Assembly: GCF_002163675.1 (NCBI RefSeq)
Contig: NZ_CP019334.1
Span: 754,001 to 818,000, forward strand
Source of the DNA: Polaribacter sp. SA4-12
GTDB lineage: Bacteria > Bacteroidota > Bacteroidia > Flavobacteriales > Flavobacteriaceae
Length of the DNA stretch: 64,000 nt
Reading direction: 5' to 3'
Below, piece after piece: positions 28,981 through 37,732 of this stretch. The notes under the pieces were generated by a model, which worked only from the letters and a program-made list of their open reading frames with translations, was not told the origin of the DNA and made no database searches. Both the position numbers and the translations under genes were made by a program. The stretch's first letter is position 1. Every line of letters begins with the position of its first letter.

Positions 28981-29031
28981 AAGTATATTTTATATAATGA
29001 CAAATATACTTTACATTTTATTATTCTACAA
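28981..29031 (-). promoter_or_regulatory. Promoter and inverted-repeat operator of the XRE operon
   Basis: On the minus strand: -33 TTG (29029-29031), 20 nt, -7 TATATTTG (29001-29008). A perfect 10-bp inverted repeat, AAGTATATTT (28981-28990) and AAATATACTT (29002-29011) with an 11-nt spacer, covers the -7 box and the start site, a good binding site for the XRE protein. Confidence 0.7.
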
Positions 29032-29075
29032 GTTTTTTGTACATTTAAGATATCTAAACGATAAACGTAAATATT

Positions 29076-29510
29076 ATGACAGACAAAATGGATAAACCAA
29101 GTACTGCTTTTTGGGTTATAGGTATTATTGGATTAATATGGAATTCTATGGGTGTAGATGGATATATAAACCAAGCATATCAAACAGATCGTTTTAAATT
29201 AATGTATACTGAAGAGCAATTAGATATTATTTTTAATCTACCAACTTGGGTCACTGCAGCTTTTGCAATTGCAGTTTTTTCATCCGTTTTTGCTTGTATT
29301 TTATTATTATTAAGAAAAAAATTAGCAAAAGCATTCTTTTTAATAGGATTGATTGCAGTAATAGTTCAAACGACTTATAATGCGTTTTTAAACCCTGGAA
29401 AAGAACTATATGGATCTATGGAGTATTCAATGTTAATAATGATTCCATTGTTTTCTGTTTTCTTATTCTGGTATTCTAAAAAATGTGCAGATGATGGACT
29501 TATATCTTAG
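29076..29510 (+). CDS. Small membrane protein, unknown function
   Basis: A 144-residue protein with four hydrophobic segments at about 12-28, 55-77, 86-104 and 117-135, probably in the inner membrane. Acidic and aromatic residues lie between the first two helices (GYINQAYQTDRFKLMYTEEQ). I recognise the general type as common in flavobacteria but know no function. An alternative start is the Met at residue 5. Divergent from the XRE operon, whose operator lies 65 bp away and could affect it. No motif allows a substrate or reaction to be named. Confidence 0.72.
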   Translation: MTDKMDKPSTAFWVIGIIGLIWNSMGVDGYINQAYQTDRFKLMYTEEQLDIIFNLPTWVTAAFAIAVFSSVFACILLLLRKKLAKAFFLIGLIAVIVQTTYNAFLNPGKELYGSMEYSMLIMIPLFSVFLFWYSKKCADDGLIS

Positions 29511-29542
29511 TAAATAATATAAAATACTGATAATTAGAGATT

Positions 29543-30007
29543 TTATTCAAATAAAGCTGCAATAAATTCTGCAACACAAGCAGGTTTTTCTTGTCCTTTA
29601 ATTTCTATTGTACATGAAAAAGTAATTTTAATTCCGTTGTTAGACATTTCTTCAATATTTTTTACCACAGAAAGCATTCTTAACTGACTGTTTACTGGAA
29701 CAGGATTTGGAAAACGGACTTTGTTCAATCCATAGTTTAAACCCATTTTCACACTTTTTATAGAAAAAGAATCTTCTAATAATTTAGAAATCATTGCAAC
29801 AGACATAAAGCCATGTGCAACTGTACTTTTAAAAGGACTCTCCTGCTCTGCCCTTTTTTCATCAACATGAATCCACTGTTTATCTAAAGTAGCATTTGCA
29901 AAATCAGAAATCATTTCTTGAGTAATCGTATACCAATCTCCAATAGGTAATTGTTGCCCTTTTATCTTTCTAAATTCTTCGAAATTTGTAAATACTAATG
30001 GTTTCAT
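29543..30007 (-). CDS. MaoC-family dehydratase (hot-dog fold)
   Basis: A 154-residue hot-dog hydratase of the NodN/MaoC type, expected to hydrate or dehydrate enoyl-thioesters. The active-site segment is clear: FANATLDKQWIHVDEKRAEQ (about 31-50), with the catalytic Asp and His, followed by SPFKSTVAHGFMSV. No signal peptide. Its ATG is 3 bp after the stop of the TRIC gene, and both follow a DEAD-box helicase, so they share a transcript without an obvious metabolic link. The substrate is unknown; a fatty-acyl or hydroxyacyl thioester is likely from the family. Confidence 0.9.
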   Translation of the reverse strand: MKPLVFTNFEEFRKIKGQQLPIGDWYTITQEMISDFANATLDKQWIHVDEKRAEQESPFKSTVAHGFMSVAMISKLLEDSFSIKSVKMGLNYGLNKVRFPNPVPVNSQLRMLSVVKNIEEMSNNGIKITFSCTIEIKGQEKPACVAEFIAALFE

Positions 30008-30010
30008 CTC

Positions 30011-30634
30011 TTAATTTTTAGTGAATAGATCATCCTTAATTTTTGGCAATTGCAAATGAAATTTAACAGAAATTACTCTAATAAAAACAATTACAGCTGC
30101 AGAAATTACAAAAATGATATTTTCAGAAATCTTAAAATGATTTAAAGTTAAATAGGTAATTCCACCTGCTAAACAAGCGGAAGCATAAATTTCTTTTTCA
30201 AAAATTAATGGAATTTTATTTGTTAAAACATCACGTAAAACTCCACCAAATACGGCAGAAATCATTCCCATTATTAAAGCAATAATTGGATGTAAATTTA
30301 AAGACAATCCTTTTTGTAAACCTAATAATGTAAATACACTTATACCAATGGTATCAAATAAAAACATGGTTTTACTTAAATGTGCTATTTTACTTTTAAA
30401 AAGAAAGGTAAAAACAACGGCTACAAAAATAGTGTATAGATAATTTAAATCGCCAATCCAATTTATAGGATGTGCATCAATTAAAACATCACGTAACATT
30501 CCTCCACCAACTGCAGTCACAAATGCAATAATTAGTACTCCAAATAAATCAAATTTTTTATCTGAAGCAACTAATGCACCACTAATTGCAAAAGCGAAGG
30601 TTCCTAATATATCTAAAACATAAATGAGTTCCAT
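30011..30634 (-). CDS. TRIC-family (UPF0126) membrane channel protein
   Basis: A 207-residue inner-membrane protein made of two repeats of three helices plus a final helix. Each repeat carries the family motif: GGGMLRDVLI at about 64-73 and FGGVLRDVLTNKIP at about 129-142. These are hallmarks of bacterial TRIC (YadS/YicG-type) potassium or monovalent cation channels. It starts with ELIYVLDILGTFAFAISGAL, also typical. It lies 28 bp after the helicase and 3 bp before the MaoC gene in one operon. Transport of K+ is known for homologues but not shown here. Confidence 0.92.
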   Translation of the reverse strand: MELIYVLDILGTFAFAISGALVASDKKFDLFGVLIIAFVTAVGGGMLRDVLIDAHPINWIGDLNYLYTIFVAVVFTFLFKSKIAHLSKTMFLFDTIGISVFTLLGLQKGLSLNLHPIIALIMGMISAVFGGVLRDVLTNKIPLIFEKEIYASACLAGGITYLTLNHFKISENIIFVISAAVIVFIRVISVKFHLQLPKIKDDLFTKN

Positions 30635-30662
30635 TTACATCAATTTAAAACTTGAATTGGTT

Positions 30663-31784
30663 TTATACGGTAACTTCAGAAAACTTGATATTCAATTCTT
30701 TCTGAATTTCATGAATTCTTGTAATTTCAGAAGGTAAAATAAAAGCTAATGAAACACCTGTTTTTCCTGCTCTTGCAGTTCTACCACTTCTGTGTGTGTA
30801 ATATTCTAATTGTTCTGGTAATTGGTGGTGAATTATAAACTCTAAGCCACTTACATCAATACCACGTGCAGAAACATCTGTAGATACTAAATATTGTAAA
30901 TTTTCTTTCTTAAAAGCACGCATTACTTTATCACGTTCTTTTTGTTGCATATCTCCTTCTAATGCAGCTGCAGAAAAACCTTCTTCAATTAAAAAATTTG
31001 CTAAGTTCTGAGCACCTGCTTTAGTTCTACAGAAAATAATTCCTCTTTGATCTTGTCTTTTCTCTAAAAAGGCAACAATATCATTTGCTTTTTCTTTTAA
31101 AGTAGTTTTTGCAAAATGATGACGAATATTAGCGTTTACTAAAGAACTTCTATTAATTTCTACTCTAGGAGCATTAGAATCCATATAAGTCTTTACTATC
31201 CTTTTGATTTCTTCTGGCATTGTTGCAGAGAATAACCATGTTTTTCTATCAGACTCCGTTGTAAACTTTAAGATTCTATTTAAATCTTGTTTAAAACCCA
31301 TGCTTAACATTTCGTCAGCTTCGTCTAAAATAACAGTTTTCACATGACTTACATCAATGCTTCCTCTTTCGATTAAATCAATCAACCTACCAGGAGTTGC
31401 TACAACAATATGCGTAGTTCTCTTAAGATTGTTCATTTGTCTGTCAATCTTTTCTCCACCAAAAACAGCTTCAACAAAGATTTGTTTTTCACTAAACTTC
31501 GTGAATTTAAACAATTGTTTTTTAATTTGTTGAACAAGTTCTCTTGTAGGCGATAAAATTAAAGCTTGAATATTATCTGAACTAGCATCTATTTTATTTA
31601 AAACTGGCAAGCCAAAAGCTGCAGTTTTTCCAGTACCAGTTTGTGCTAAACCAATAAAATCAGTAGCTTCTCCCAATAAAATTGGAATTGCTTTCTCTTG
31701 AATTTCTGAAGGCGTAGAAATCCCTAATTCTTTAATTGCTTTAATGTAATCGTTGTTAATTCCTAATGTAGAAAAAGTTGACAT
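30663..31784 (-). CDS. DEAD-box RNA helicase
   Basis: A 373-residue ATP-dependent RNA helicase of minimal length, with no long basic C-terminal tail. All motifs appear in order: Q motif (GISTPSEIQ), Walker A AQTGTGKT (about 46-53), PTRELV, TPGRLIDL, DEAD (about 153-156), SATM, the second-domain FCRTKAGAQ, RGIDVSG and HRSGRTAR. It should unwind short RNA duplexes in ribosome assembly, mRNA decay or cold adaptation. A -7 box TATCTTTG (31804-31811) lies at the end of the preceding thioesterase gene. First gene of a three-gene operon. Confidence 0.94.
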   Translation of the reverse strand: MSTFSTLGINNDYIKAIKELGISTPSEIQEKAIPILLGEATDFIGLAQTGTGKTAAFGLPVLNKIDASSDNIQALILSPTRELVQQIKKQLFKFTKFSEKQIFVEAVFGGEKIDRQMNNLKRTTHIVVATPGRLIDLIERGSIDVSHVKTVILDEADEMLSMGFKQDLNRILKFTTESDRKTWLFSATMPEEIKRIVKTYMDSNAPRVEINRSSLVNANIRHHFAKTTLKEKANDIVAFLEKRQDQRGIIFCRTKAGAQNLANFLIEEGFSAAALEGDMQQKERDKVMRAFKKENLQYLVSTDVSARGIDVSGLEFIIHHQLPEQLEYYTHRSGRTARAGKTGVSLAFILPSEITRIHEIQKELNIKFSEVTV

Positions 31785-31814
31785 TTTGTATCTTAATTTT
31801 CTGCAAAGATACTT

Positions 31815-32210
31815 TTATTTTATAGGTTGTAATATATTTAAAACTTTTTCTCTAATTCTTGCTGGCTTATATGTTTTTGAGTCTAACATTGCCCAAATAG
31901 TTTTCGCTTTTAAAATTAAAACATCGTCTTTATAAAACTCCATTAAACGTTCAGAAGTAAAACCTCTTGTTTTACCAACCCATGTTTTTGCAATAACTTC
32001 ATCACCTAAAACTGCTTGTTTTAAATAATCTATTTCATGCCTCATTACAACCCAAACATACTCTGGTAAAGGATTGTCTTTTGTTAAATGCGCCAAATGT
32101 TCAAAGGCAACAGTATCCATCCATTGTACGTAAGAAACATTGTTTACGTGGTTTAAATCATCTATATCAGACGATTTTACTATAAATTTTAAACTAAAAA
32201 CTGAATTCAT
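31815..32210 (-). CDS. Acyl-CoA thioesterase (4HBT family)
   Basis: A 131-residue hot-dog protein of the YbgC/FadM type, expected to hydrolyse acyl-CoA thioesters. The active-site region is DIDDLNHVNNVSYVQWMDT (near residue 15-33), with the conserved Asp and the HVNN segment, followed by EIDYLKQAVLGDEV. The frame stays open six codons upstream, but the ATG at 32210 (MNSVF) agrees with a good promoter whose start lies about 10 nt before it. It reads toward the DEAD helicase with a 30-bp gap. Substrate unknown. Confidence 0.88.
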   Translation of the reverse strand: MNSVFSLKFIVKSSDIDDLNHVNNVSYVQWMDTVAFEHLAHLTKDNPLPEYVWVVMRHEIDYLKQAVLGDEVIAKTWVGKTRGFTSERLMEFYKDDVLILKAKTIWAMLDSKTYKPARIREKVLNILQPIK

Positions 32211-32225
32211 TTTTATTCCTTTTGG

Positions 32226-32257
32226 CAAACTTAAAAATTTTAATATTTCTATAACAA
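32226..32257 (-). promoter_or_regulatory. Thioesterase promoter
   Basis: On the minus strand: -33 TTG (32255-32257), 21 nt, -7 TAAGTTTG (32226-32233). It supports the ATG at 32210, since transcription should begin near 32220. Confidence 0.65.
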
Positions 32258-32322
32258 TAATTGGTGATTGATTTATAAAAAACTAACGAATAATGTTCAT
32301 CTTTGATCTTTCTTATTTTTTT

Positions 32323-33660
32323 ATGAAACAGGTAGCAGGAGAGTTAGGTACAGAAAATATTAGTAAATTATTGATCAAACAAGCGGGTCCTGCTTCTATT
32401 GGGATTCTTGTAATGTCTTTAAACATGATTGTTGATACTATTTTTGTAGGTCAATGGATTGGTGTTTTAGCAATTGCAGCAATTACTGTGGTTTTACCAA
32501 TTGCATTTCTAATTTCTTCTATTGGAATGGGAATTGGAATTGGAGGAAGTTCTATTATATCTAGAGCTTTAGGGAAAAATGATACTGAAAAAGCTTTTTT
32601 AACTTTTGGAAATCAGATTAGTTTAACAACCGTTTTAGCAATTCTTTTTGTTCTCTTAGGAAACATTTTTAGCACAGAAATTTTAACTTTATTTGGCGCC
32701 AAAGGAGATATTCTAATTCCTGCAAAAGAATATTTTGATGTCATTATTTATGGTGTTCCGTTTTTAGCTTTTGCAATGATGGGAAATCCTACAATTAGAG
32801 CAGAAGGAAAACCAAAATTTGCAATGTATGCAATGATGATTCCGGCTGTTGCAAATATAGTTTTAGACATTATCTTCATTAAATATATGGATTTAGGCAT
32901 GTTTGGAGCAGGTTTAGCAACTTCAATCGCTTATGCAAGTTGTGGTTTATATATTTTATATTTCTTTTTATCTTCTAAAAGTGAATTGAAAATTATTCCT
33001 AAAAACTTTAAGTTAGACGCTAAAATAGTTCGTGAAATTGTTGAATTAGGTGGCGTTTCTATAGTAAGACAAGGAACAATTAGTATTTTAATGATTGTTC
33101 TAAATTACTCACTTTATAAATATGGTGGAGAAATTTCAATCTCAATTTTTGGAATTGTGAATAGAGTGATGATGTTTGCTCTCTTTCCTATAATGGGAAT
33201 TACGCAAGGATTTTTACCAATTGCGGGTTATAATTATGGTGCAAAAAAATACGACAGAGTTAAAGAAACTATTAATAAAGCGATTATTTATGGATGTATA
33301 ATTGCAGCGGCAATTTATGTGGTAATCATTATCTTTTCTCAAGAAATTATAGGAATTTTTACAACGGATGCAAGATTACTAGCAGAAACACCAAGAGCAA
33401 TGATTTTAGTATTTCTTGTTTCACCAATTATAGCAATTCAATTAGTGGGTTCTGCTTATTTTCAAGCAGCAGGAAAAGCAATGCCTGCTTTATTTTTAAC
33501 ACTTTTAAAACAAGGAGTTTTCTTAATTCCTTTAGCGTATATTTTACCTTTATATTTTGGAGTAGATGGTGTTTGGTATTCGTTTGCTATTGGTGATGTG
33601 TTAGCTACAATTATTACTTATATCGTTCTAAAACGAGAAATGAAGAAGAATTTGAATTAG
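32323..33660 (+). CDS. MATE-family efflux transporter
   Basis: A 445-residue inner-membrane antiporter with about 12 hydrophobic helices in two MatE halves. Conserved features include SIGILVMSLNMIVDTIFVGQ near the N-terminus, GIGIGGSSIISRALG (about 70-84), and GITQGFLPIAGYNYGAKKYD at the start of the second half. MATE pumps export drugs or metabolites with Na+ or H+. The frame opens ten codons earlier (32293), but the ATG at 32323 (MKQVAGELGTENISKLL) matches the usual start. No regulator or partner is adjacent. Followed by repeats instead of a terminator. Confidence 0.92.
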   Translation: MKQVAGELGTENISKLLIKQAGPASIGILVMSLNMIVDTIFVGQWIGVLAIAAITVVLPIAFLISSIGMGIGIGGSSIISRALGKNDTEKAFLTFGNQISLTTVLAILFVLLGNIFSTEILTLFGAKGDILIPAKEYFDVIIYGVPFLAFAMMGNPTIRAEGKPKFAMYAMMIPAVANIVLDIIFIKYMDLGMFGAGLATSIAYASCGLYILYFFLSSKSELKIIPKNFKLDAKIVREIVELGGVSIVRQGTISILMIVLNYSLYKYGGEISISIFGIVNRVMMFALFPIMGITQGFLPIAGYNYGAKKYDRVKETINKAIIYGCIIAAAIYVVIIIFSQEIIGIFTTDARLLAETPRAMILVFLVSPIIAIQLVGSAYFQAAGKAMPALFLTLLKQGVFLIPLAYILPLYFGVDGVWYSFAIGDVLATIITYIVLKREMKKNLN

Positions 33661-33791
33661 TAAAATAGTTGTTAGTTGTTAGTGAAATTAGAAAGACTTC
33701 GACAAGCTCAGTTTGACATTAGTTAAAACTTTTCAACTTTGCTCCTTTATGACTTTAGACCTTATAACTTTGAAACTTTAAAACTTTAAAA
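33661..33791. repeat. Dispersed repeat and AT-rich degenerate tandem repeat
   Basis: Between two converging genes lie GTTGTTAGTTGTTAGTG, then AGACTTCGACAAGCTCAG (33695-33712) running into TTTGACA, a word I know as widely dispersed in intergenic regions of bacteria including flavobacteria. It is followed by degenerate repeats of ACTTTGAAACTTTAAAACTTT (about 33766-33792). No gene is visible. The region looks like an accumulation site for repeats. Confidence 0.55.
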
Positions 33792-34463
33792 CTAAATCAA
33801 CGATTCCCCATTTAAATTCGTCGTTAAAACATCACTAAACAAATTAAAAAACGGGCGTAAAGCTTTAAAGCTATCATCTAATTCTTCAAGAAAATTAGGA
33901 GATAACACTTCTGCTTCTGTAAAGGTTCTAATTGCTATAAATCCTTTTTTACGCAACAAATCGATATCTTTATGTTCTTTATCAAAACCTCTTGGTGCAG
34001 ATTTTAATTCATCTCCTTCAAACTGACCACCAAAGTATTTTACATAGTCTTTGTCTTCTAAAATATCACGAAATTCTGTAGCGTCTTGCTCAATTTCTTT
34101 TCTAATTCGTAATAAATCTTCTTTTTCAGGTTGCCAAAATCCGCCACCTAATAAAGCACCTCCTGGTTTTATTTCTAAAAAATAACCACCACGTAATTCT
34201 TTTCCTAGTCTAGAAAAGGAAACTGCCAATCTTGGGTTGTAAGGTGTTTTATCTTTAGAAAAACGAACATCTCTATAAATTCTATAGATTTTCATTTTAT
34301 CTATATCATCATGTTTCTCTAAGTTAGCCTGCATTTCTAAAAACAATTCTTTTACTTGTTTTTGAATTTCTACAAAGGTTGGTTTGTGTTCTGTAAACCA
34401 ATCTCTATTGTTATTTTTTTGTAAATCCTTTAAAAACTGGAAACTGTTTTTTTGAAATTGCAT
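33792..34463 (-). CDS. DUF2461 family protein
   Basis: A 223-residue soluble protein covering the whole DUF2461 (TIGR02453) family. Hallmarks are FQFLKDLQKNNNRDWF at about 8-23, KIYRIYRDVRFSKDKTPYN at about 58-76, and GGYFLEIKPGGALLGGGFW at about 92-110. The biochemical role of the family is unknown. No signal peptide or membrane segment. It stands alone, divergent from a DUF1853 gene. Family membership is certain; function cannot be stated. Confidence 0.92.
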   Translation of the reverse strand: MQFQKNSFQFLKDLQKNNNRDWFTEHKPTFVEIQKQVKELFLEMQANLEKHDDIDKMKIYRIYRDVRFSKDKTPYNPRLAVSFSRLGKELRGGYFLEIKPGGALLGGGFWQPEKEDLLRIRKEIEQDATEFRDILEDKDYVKYFGGQFEGDELKSAPRGFDKEHKDIDLLRKKGFIAIRTFTEAEVLSPNFLEELDDSFKALRPFFNLFSDVLTTNLNGESLI

Positions 34464-34525
34464 TGTAATAAATTTTTTAGATTTTCAATGTACAAATTAT
34501 TCTATAAATGAAAATTATAAATCCG

Positions 34526-34533
34526 TAAATTTG
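34526..34533 (+). promoter_or_regulatory. -7 box of the DUF1853 gene
   Basis: TAAATTTG matches TAnnTTTG, 19 nt before the ATG at 34553. No good -33 TTG is visible, so the promoter is only partly supported. Confidence 0.45.
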
Positions 34534-34552
34534 AAGAATTAAGTTGATACAA

Positions 34553-35365
34553 ATGCATCAAAAGACAAAAGACATTCAAAAACGATATGAAGGCTTTTTA
34601 CAAACAAATTGTTTGTGGAAAAATGATGCTGTTTATGAATTAGATCAATTAGAAATTGAACCTATTTCTTCTAAAATTGACTTAGAAATCAATGAGAAAC
34701 TTAGATTAGGTAAATATATTGAACGTTTAGTTTCTTTTCAACTAGAACAAGAAAAATCAATTTCTATTCTGTGTGAAAACATTCAAATACCGAAAGATAA
34801 AATCACTCTTGGAGAACTTGATTGCATTATTTTAAAAGAGGATAAACCAATTCATTTAGAAATTATTTATAAGTTTTACTTGTATGATGCTTCTGTAGGA
34901 CAAACAGAAATTGAACATCTTATTGGCCCGAATAGAAAAGATTCTTTGGTAGAAAAACTGAATAAATTAAAAGACAAACAGTTGCCTCTTCTCTACGCTA
35001 ACGAATGCTCTATGTATTTAGAATCTATCAATTTAAAAGCTTCTGAAATAAAACAACAAGTCCATTTTAAAGGACAGTTATTTGTTCCATATTCTAATAA
35101 AGACATTCAATTAACTGTATTAAACAATGATTGTATTTCTGGGTTTTACATCAACCAAAAAGAATTGAATCAATTTAAAGATTGTAAATTTTTTATCCCA
35201 ATTAAAAAAGATTGGATTGTTGTTCCTCATAAAAATGTAAACTGGTTAAATTTTGAAGAATTTTGTACAATTTCTGAAGATTATTTTCAAAAAAAAAGTT
35301 CACCACTTTGCTGGTTGAAAAAGCAAAATGGTGAACTTGTAAAAATATTTTTAGTATGGTGGTAA
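34553..35365 (+). CDS. DUF1853 family protein (nuclease-like)
   Basis: A 270-residue soluble protein of the DUF1853 family. The segment ITLGELDCIILKEDKPIHLE followed by IIYKFYLY (about 88-115) has the spaced acidic-and-Lys pattern (E-x-D, then E-x-x-x-K) of the PD-(D/E)XK nuclease fold. PFAM-type conservation continues with GPNRKDSLVEKLNKL and the C-terminal PLCWLKKQNGE. The ATG at 34553 is chosen over an in-frame TTG three codons earlier. Nuclease activity is an inference from the motif. It stands alone and reads toward the surface-protein operon. Confidence 0.86.
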   Translation: MHQKTKDIQKRYEGFLQTNCLWKNDAVYELDQLEIEPISSKIDLEINEKLRLGKYIERLVSFQLEQEKSISILCENIQIPKDKITLGELDCIILKEDKPIHLEIIYKFYLYDASVGQTEIEHLIGPNRKDSLVEKLNKLKDKQLPLLYANECSMYLESINLKASEIKQQVHFKGQLFVPYSNKDIQLTVLNNDCISGFYINQKELNQFKDCKFFIPIKKDWIVVPHKNVNWLNFEEFCTISEDYFQKKSSPLCWLKKQNGELVKIFLVWW

Positions 35366-35381
35366 TTAATCTCTTTAGAAT

Positions 35382-36113
35382 TTAGTTTCTATCAATAATA
35401 TCACCAGAACCAACAGATTTATTATCTATATGTGTAGGGTTTCCCTTATAATAAACACTACCAGAACCTACTAATTTTGCTTTAATTTTTGTTTTTACAG
35501 TTGTTTTAACACTTCCAGAACCAGCAACATTTACATACACTTCATCTGTTTTTAACTCATAAGCTCTAATACTTCCAGAACCTGCAATAGAACAAGTAAA
35601 CTCATTCGAATTTCCTTCTAAATCTATATTACCAGAACCTCCAATTGAAGCTTTTACAGTATCTGCATCTACTTTTAGATTGATGTTTCCAGAACCACCT
35701 AAGCTAACTTTAAAATCGTCTGCTTTAATTAAATTTTTACAAGAAATATTTCCAGAACCACCTAAAGCAACACTTTCTATACTATTATAAGTAACAGTAA
35801 CTGTTAACCTTTTTGTTGTTCTAATATTTATGTTCTTCTGAAACTGAATTTTTAAAGTATTTCCTGAAACTTCTGTTTCTATATAAGGAATAATGTTTTC
35901 TTCTCCTTCAATTGTAATTTTTCCTTCTTTTCCTTTAACAAGAATTACATCAAAAGAACCTCCTGCAGAAACGCCATCAAAATCAGATGTTGTTCTATTT
36001 ACAGTTACAACATTTCCGTTTCCTTTTATTTTTTTATTTCCAAACCAATCTTGAGCGTTTACTGTAAAAGTTAGCATTAAAATTAAACTGGTAAAAAGTA
36101 TTTTTTTGTTCAT
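35382..36113 (-). CDS. Head-GIN domain (DUF2807) exported protein
   Basis: A 243-residue exported protein. The signal peptide ends in VNAQ (about residue 21), then the head GIN domain begins (FDGVSAGGSFDVILVKGKEG, about 45-64). The body is a ladder of short beta repeats, each turning on GGSGNI, AGSGSI or VGSGSV, seven or more in all. This predicts a right-handed beta-helix or solenoid on the periplasmic or outer surface. It is the last gene of an operon headed by an ECF sigma factor, 28 bp after the related DUF4097-like gene. Ligand unknown. Confidence 0.9.
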   Translation of the reverse strand: MNKKILFTSLILMLTFTVNAQDWFGNKKIKGNGNVVTVNRTTSDFDGVSAGGSFDVILVKGKEGKITIEGEENIIPYIETEVSGNTLKIQFQKNINIRTTKRLTVTVTYNSIESVALGGSGNISCKNLIKADDFKVSLGGSGNINLKVDADTVKASIGGSGNIDLEGNSNEFTCSIAGSGSIRAYELKTDEVYVNVAGSGSVKTTVKTKIKAKLVGSGSVYYKGNPTHIDNKSVGSGDIIDRN

Positions 36114-36141
36114 GATATTTATTTTTTTGGTTGATTTTATC

Positions 36142-37224
36142 TTAATTTTCTTTGATACTTACACCACCATATTGTGATGTGATTTTAAGTTTAGAACTGG
36201 TTTTTCCTTTACCGAATTTCCCTTCGTAATATTTTTTTGTAGGTTTAGAAATACTTTTATAGAATTCCATTTTATCATCATCTCTACTAAAACCGGCATA
36301 TTGTAAATCAATTTCAAAATCAAAAACAGCAGCTGGATCAACACCTATTCTTATTCCTGCATATTCTCCATCAATAGTTACATTTTCAAAACCTTTTGCT
36401 AAGTTTTTAACTGTTAAAGCACCATAATCTGTTTTTATGTATAAGTTTTTCTTTACGGTTCCAAAACGCATGCTTAAATAGTCTGAATTTCCTTTTATAT
36501 CATTTGCTTCGTCAATAGAAATTGAACCATAATCGCAATTAAAATCAACGCTACCTGCTTTTTCAAACTTTAAAGTTGAGTAATCTGCATTTACTCTTAT
36601 TTCTTCTGATGTGTCAATATTTAATTTTGAATAATCAATATTTACAGCACCACTTTTCATATAATTAATTGTTGATGTAGAACAATAATCTAAATTAATA
36701 TCATTATCATTTGCTAATAAATTACCTATAGAAATCTTACCATAATCGCAATTAATAGCTGCCCTACCTTCTAATTCATCTAAATATATATTACCATAAT
36801 CATTATCTAAATCTACAGAATTAGATTTTGGCATTTTAACTACATAATTAATTTTGTAGTTCATGTTTTTACTCTTTTTAAACCAAGAAGACCAACTACT
36901 TTTATTGTCTCCAAGAATTGTTTTTGCTTCAATAAAATCTGCACTTGCATTAAAAACGACGTTTATAGATGAAATTCTGTCTCGTACATCGTCTAAATCA
37001 TCACCTTGTACGGTAATTGTTACTTCAATTTCTACACTGTTTTTATCCCAAGTTGTAATGTTTAAATTACCATATCTATTATCTAAAGATACTTTAGCAT
37101 CAGCATTTACAGAGAAAACCTTTTTAATAACCCTGTTTTTTTCATGTTTCTTTTTACCTGGATTGGCTGCTGCCAATAAAGGAATTAAAAGAAATAAGAA
37201 TGTAATTTTATATATAGATTTCAT
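36142..37224 (-). CDS. Exported DUF4097-like beta-repeat protein
   Basis: A 360-residue exported protein. Signal peptide at 1-20 (LLIPLLAAANP), then short beta repeats built on the words DYGNI, DYGKI, DYSTL, DYGSI and DYGAL. This is the adhesin-like beta-solenoid of DUF4097/DUF4098 proteins. The C-terminal part (KTSSKLKITSQYGGVSIKEN) repeats the pattern. The gene overlaps the 3' end of the anti-sigma-like gene by 17 bp and precedes the head-GIN gene, so all four genes of this operon belong together. A role in surface adhesion or envelope sensing is inferred. Confidence 0.82.
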   Translation of the reverse strand: MKSIYKITFLFLLIPLLAAANPGKKKHEKNRVIKKVFSVNADAKVSLDNRYGNLNITTWDKNSVEIEVTITVQGDDLDDVRDRISSINVVFNASADFIEAKTILGDNKSSWSSWFKKSKNMNYKINYVVKMPKSNSVDLDNDYGNIYLDELEGRAAINCDYGKISIGNLLANDNDINLDYCSTSTINYMKSGAVNIDYSKLNIDTSEEIRVNADYSTLKFEKAGSVDFNCDYGSISIDEANDIKGNSDYLSMRFGTVKKNLYIKTDYGALTVKNLAKGFENVTIDGEYAGIRIGVDPAAVFDFEIDLQYAGFSRDDDKMEFYKSISKPTKKYYEGKFGKGKTSSKLKITSQYGGVSIKEN

Positions 37225-37732
37225 TGTTTAATGTGTTAGGGTTTTTAATTTGTTCTATTTGTTTTAAAGTATTCTCTAAAACATCTAAACGCTGTTGATA
37301 ATTTCTAATCATTGCATTTATAATTTTTCTTTGCTCACCATTTTTTGTCAATTCACTTACAAAAGCAGTGTATTCATCTTCTAACTCTTCTAATTCTTCT
37401 AAAGCATTTTCTATAATACTTTCTGTGTCTAAGTTTCTATTTTTTTCTAAAGTTTGTAATTCTTGTCTTATTGTTGAAACAAAATACGTTTGAACTTCTT
37501 CCATTTTAGGTGAAATATCTGCCAAGTCTAACTGACTTTTTTGATGACTACTACCTAACCAAAAACCAATAATTAAAACTACTGATGCTGCAACTGACAA
37601 CCATTTCCAAGAAGTTTTAACTACTTTTTTTGGTTGATTTAATTTTCGTTCGAATCTTTCTAAATGACCAGAATGTGGTTCTTGAAAATCGAATTCATTT
37701 TCAGAAAAAAATTGATCTAATTTATCTTCCAT
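37208..37732 (-). CDS. Membrane-anchored anti-sigma-like protein
   Basis: A 174-residue protein with one membrane segment at about 43-62 (WLSVAASVVLIIGFWLGSS). About 42 residues precede it on the cytoplasmic side, and an acidic coiled-coil region follows (ENALEELEELEDEY and similar). The layout matches anti-sigma factors, but the zinc motif HxxxCxxC is absent, so the assignment rests on context. Its start overlaps the end of the ECF sigma gene by 11 bp and its end overlaps the next gene by 17 bp, showing tight coupling. It would hold the sigma factor at the membrane until a signal arrives. Confidence 0.78.
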   Translation of the reverse strand: MEDKLDQFFSENEFDFQEPHSGHLERFERKLNQPKKVVKTSWKWLSVAASVVLIIGFWLGSSHQKSQLDLADISPKMEEVQTYFVSTIRQELQTLEKNRNLDTESIIENALEELEELEDEYTAFVSELTKNGEQRKIINAMIRNYQQRLDVLENTLKQIEQIKNPNTLNNEIYI

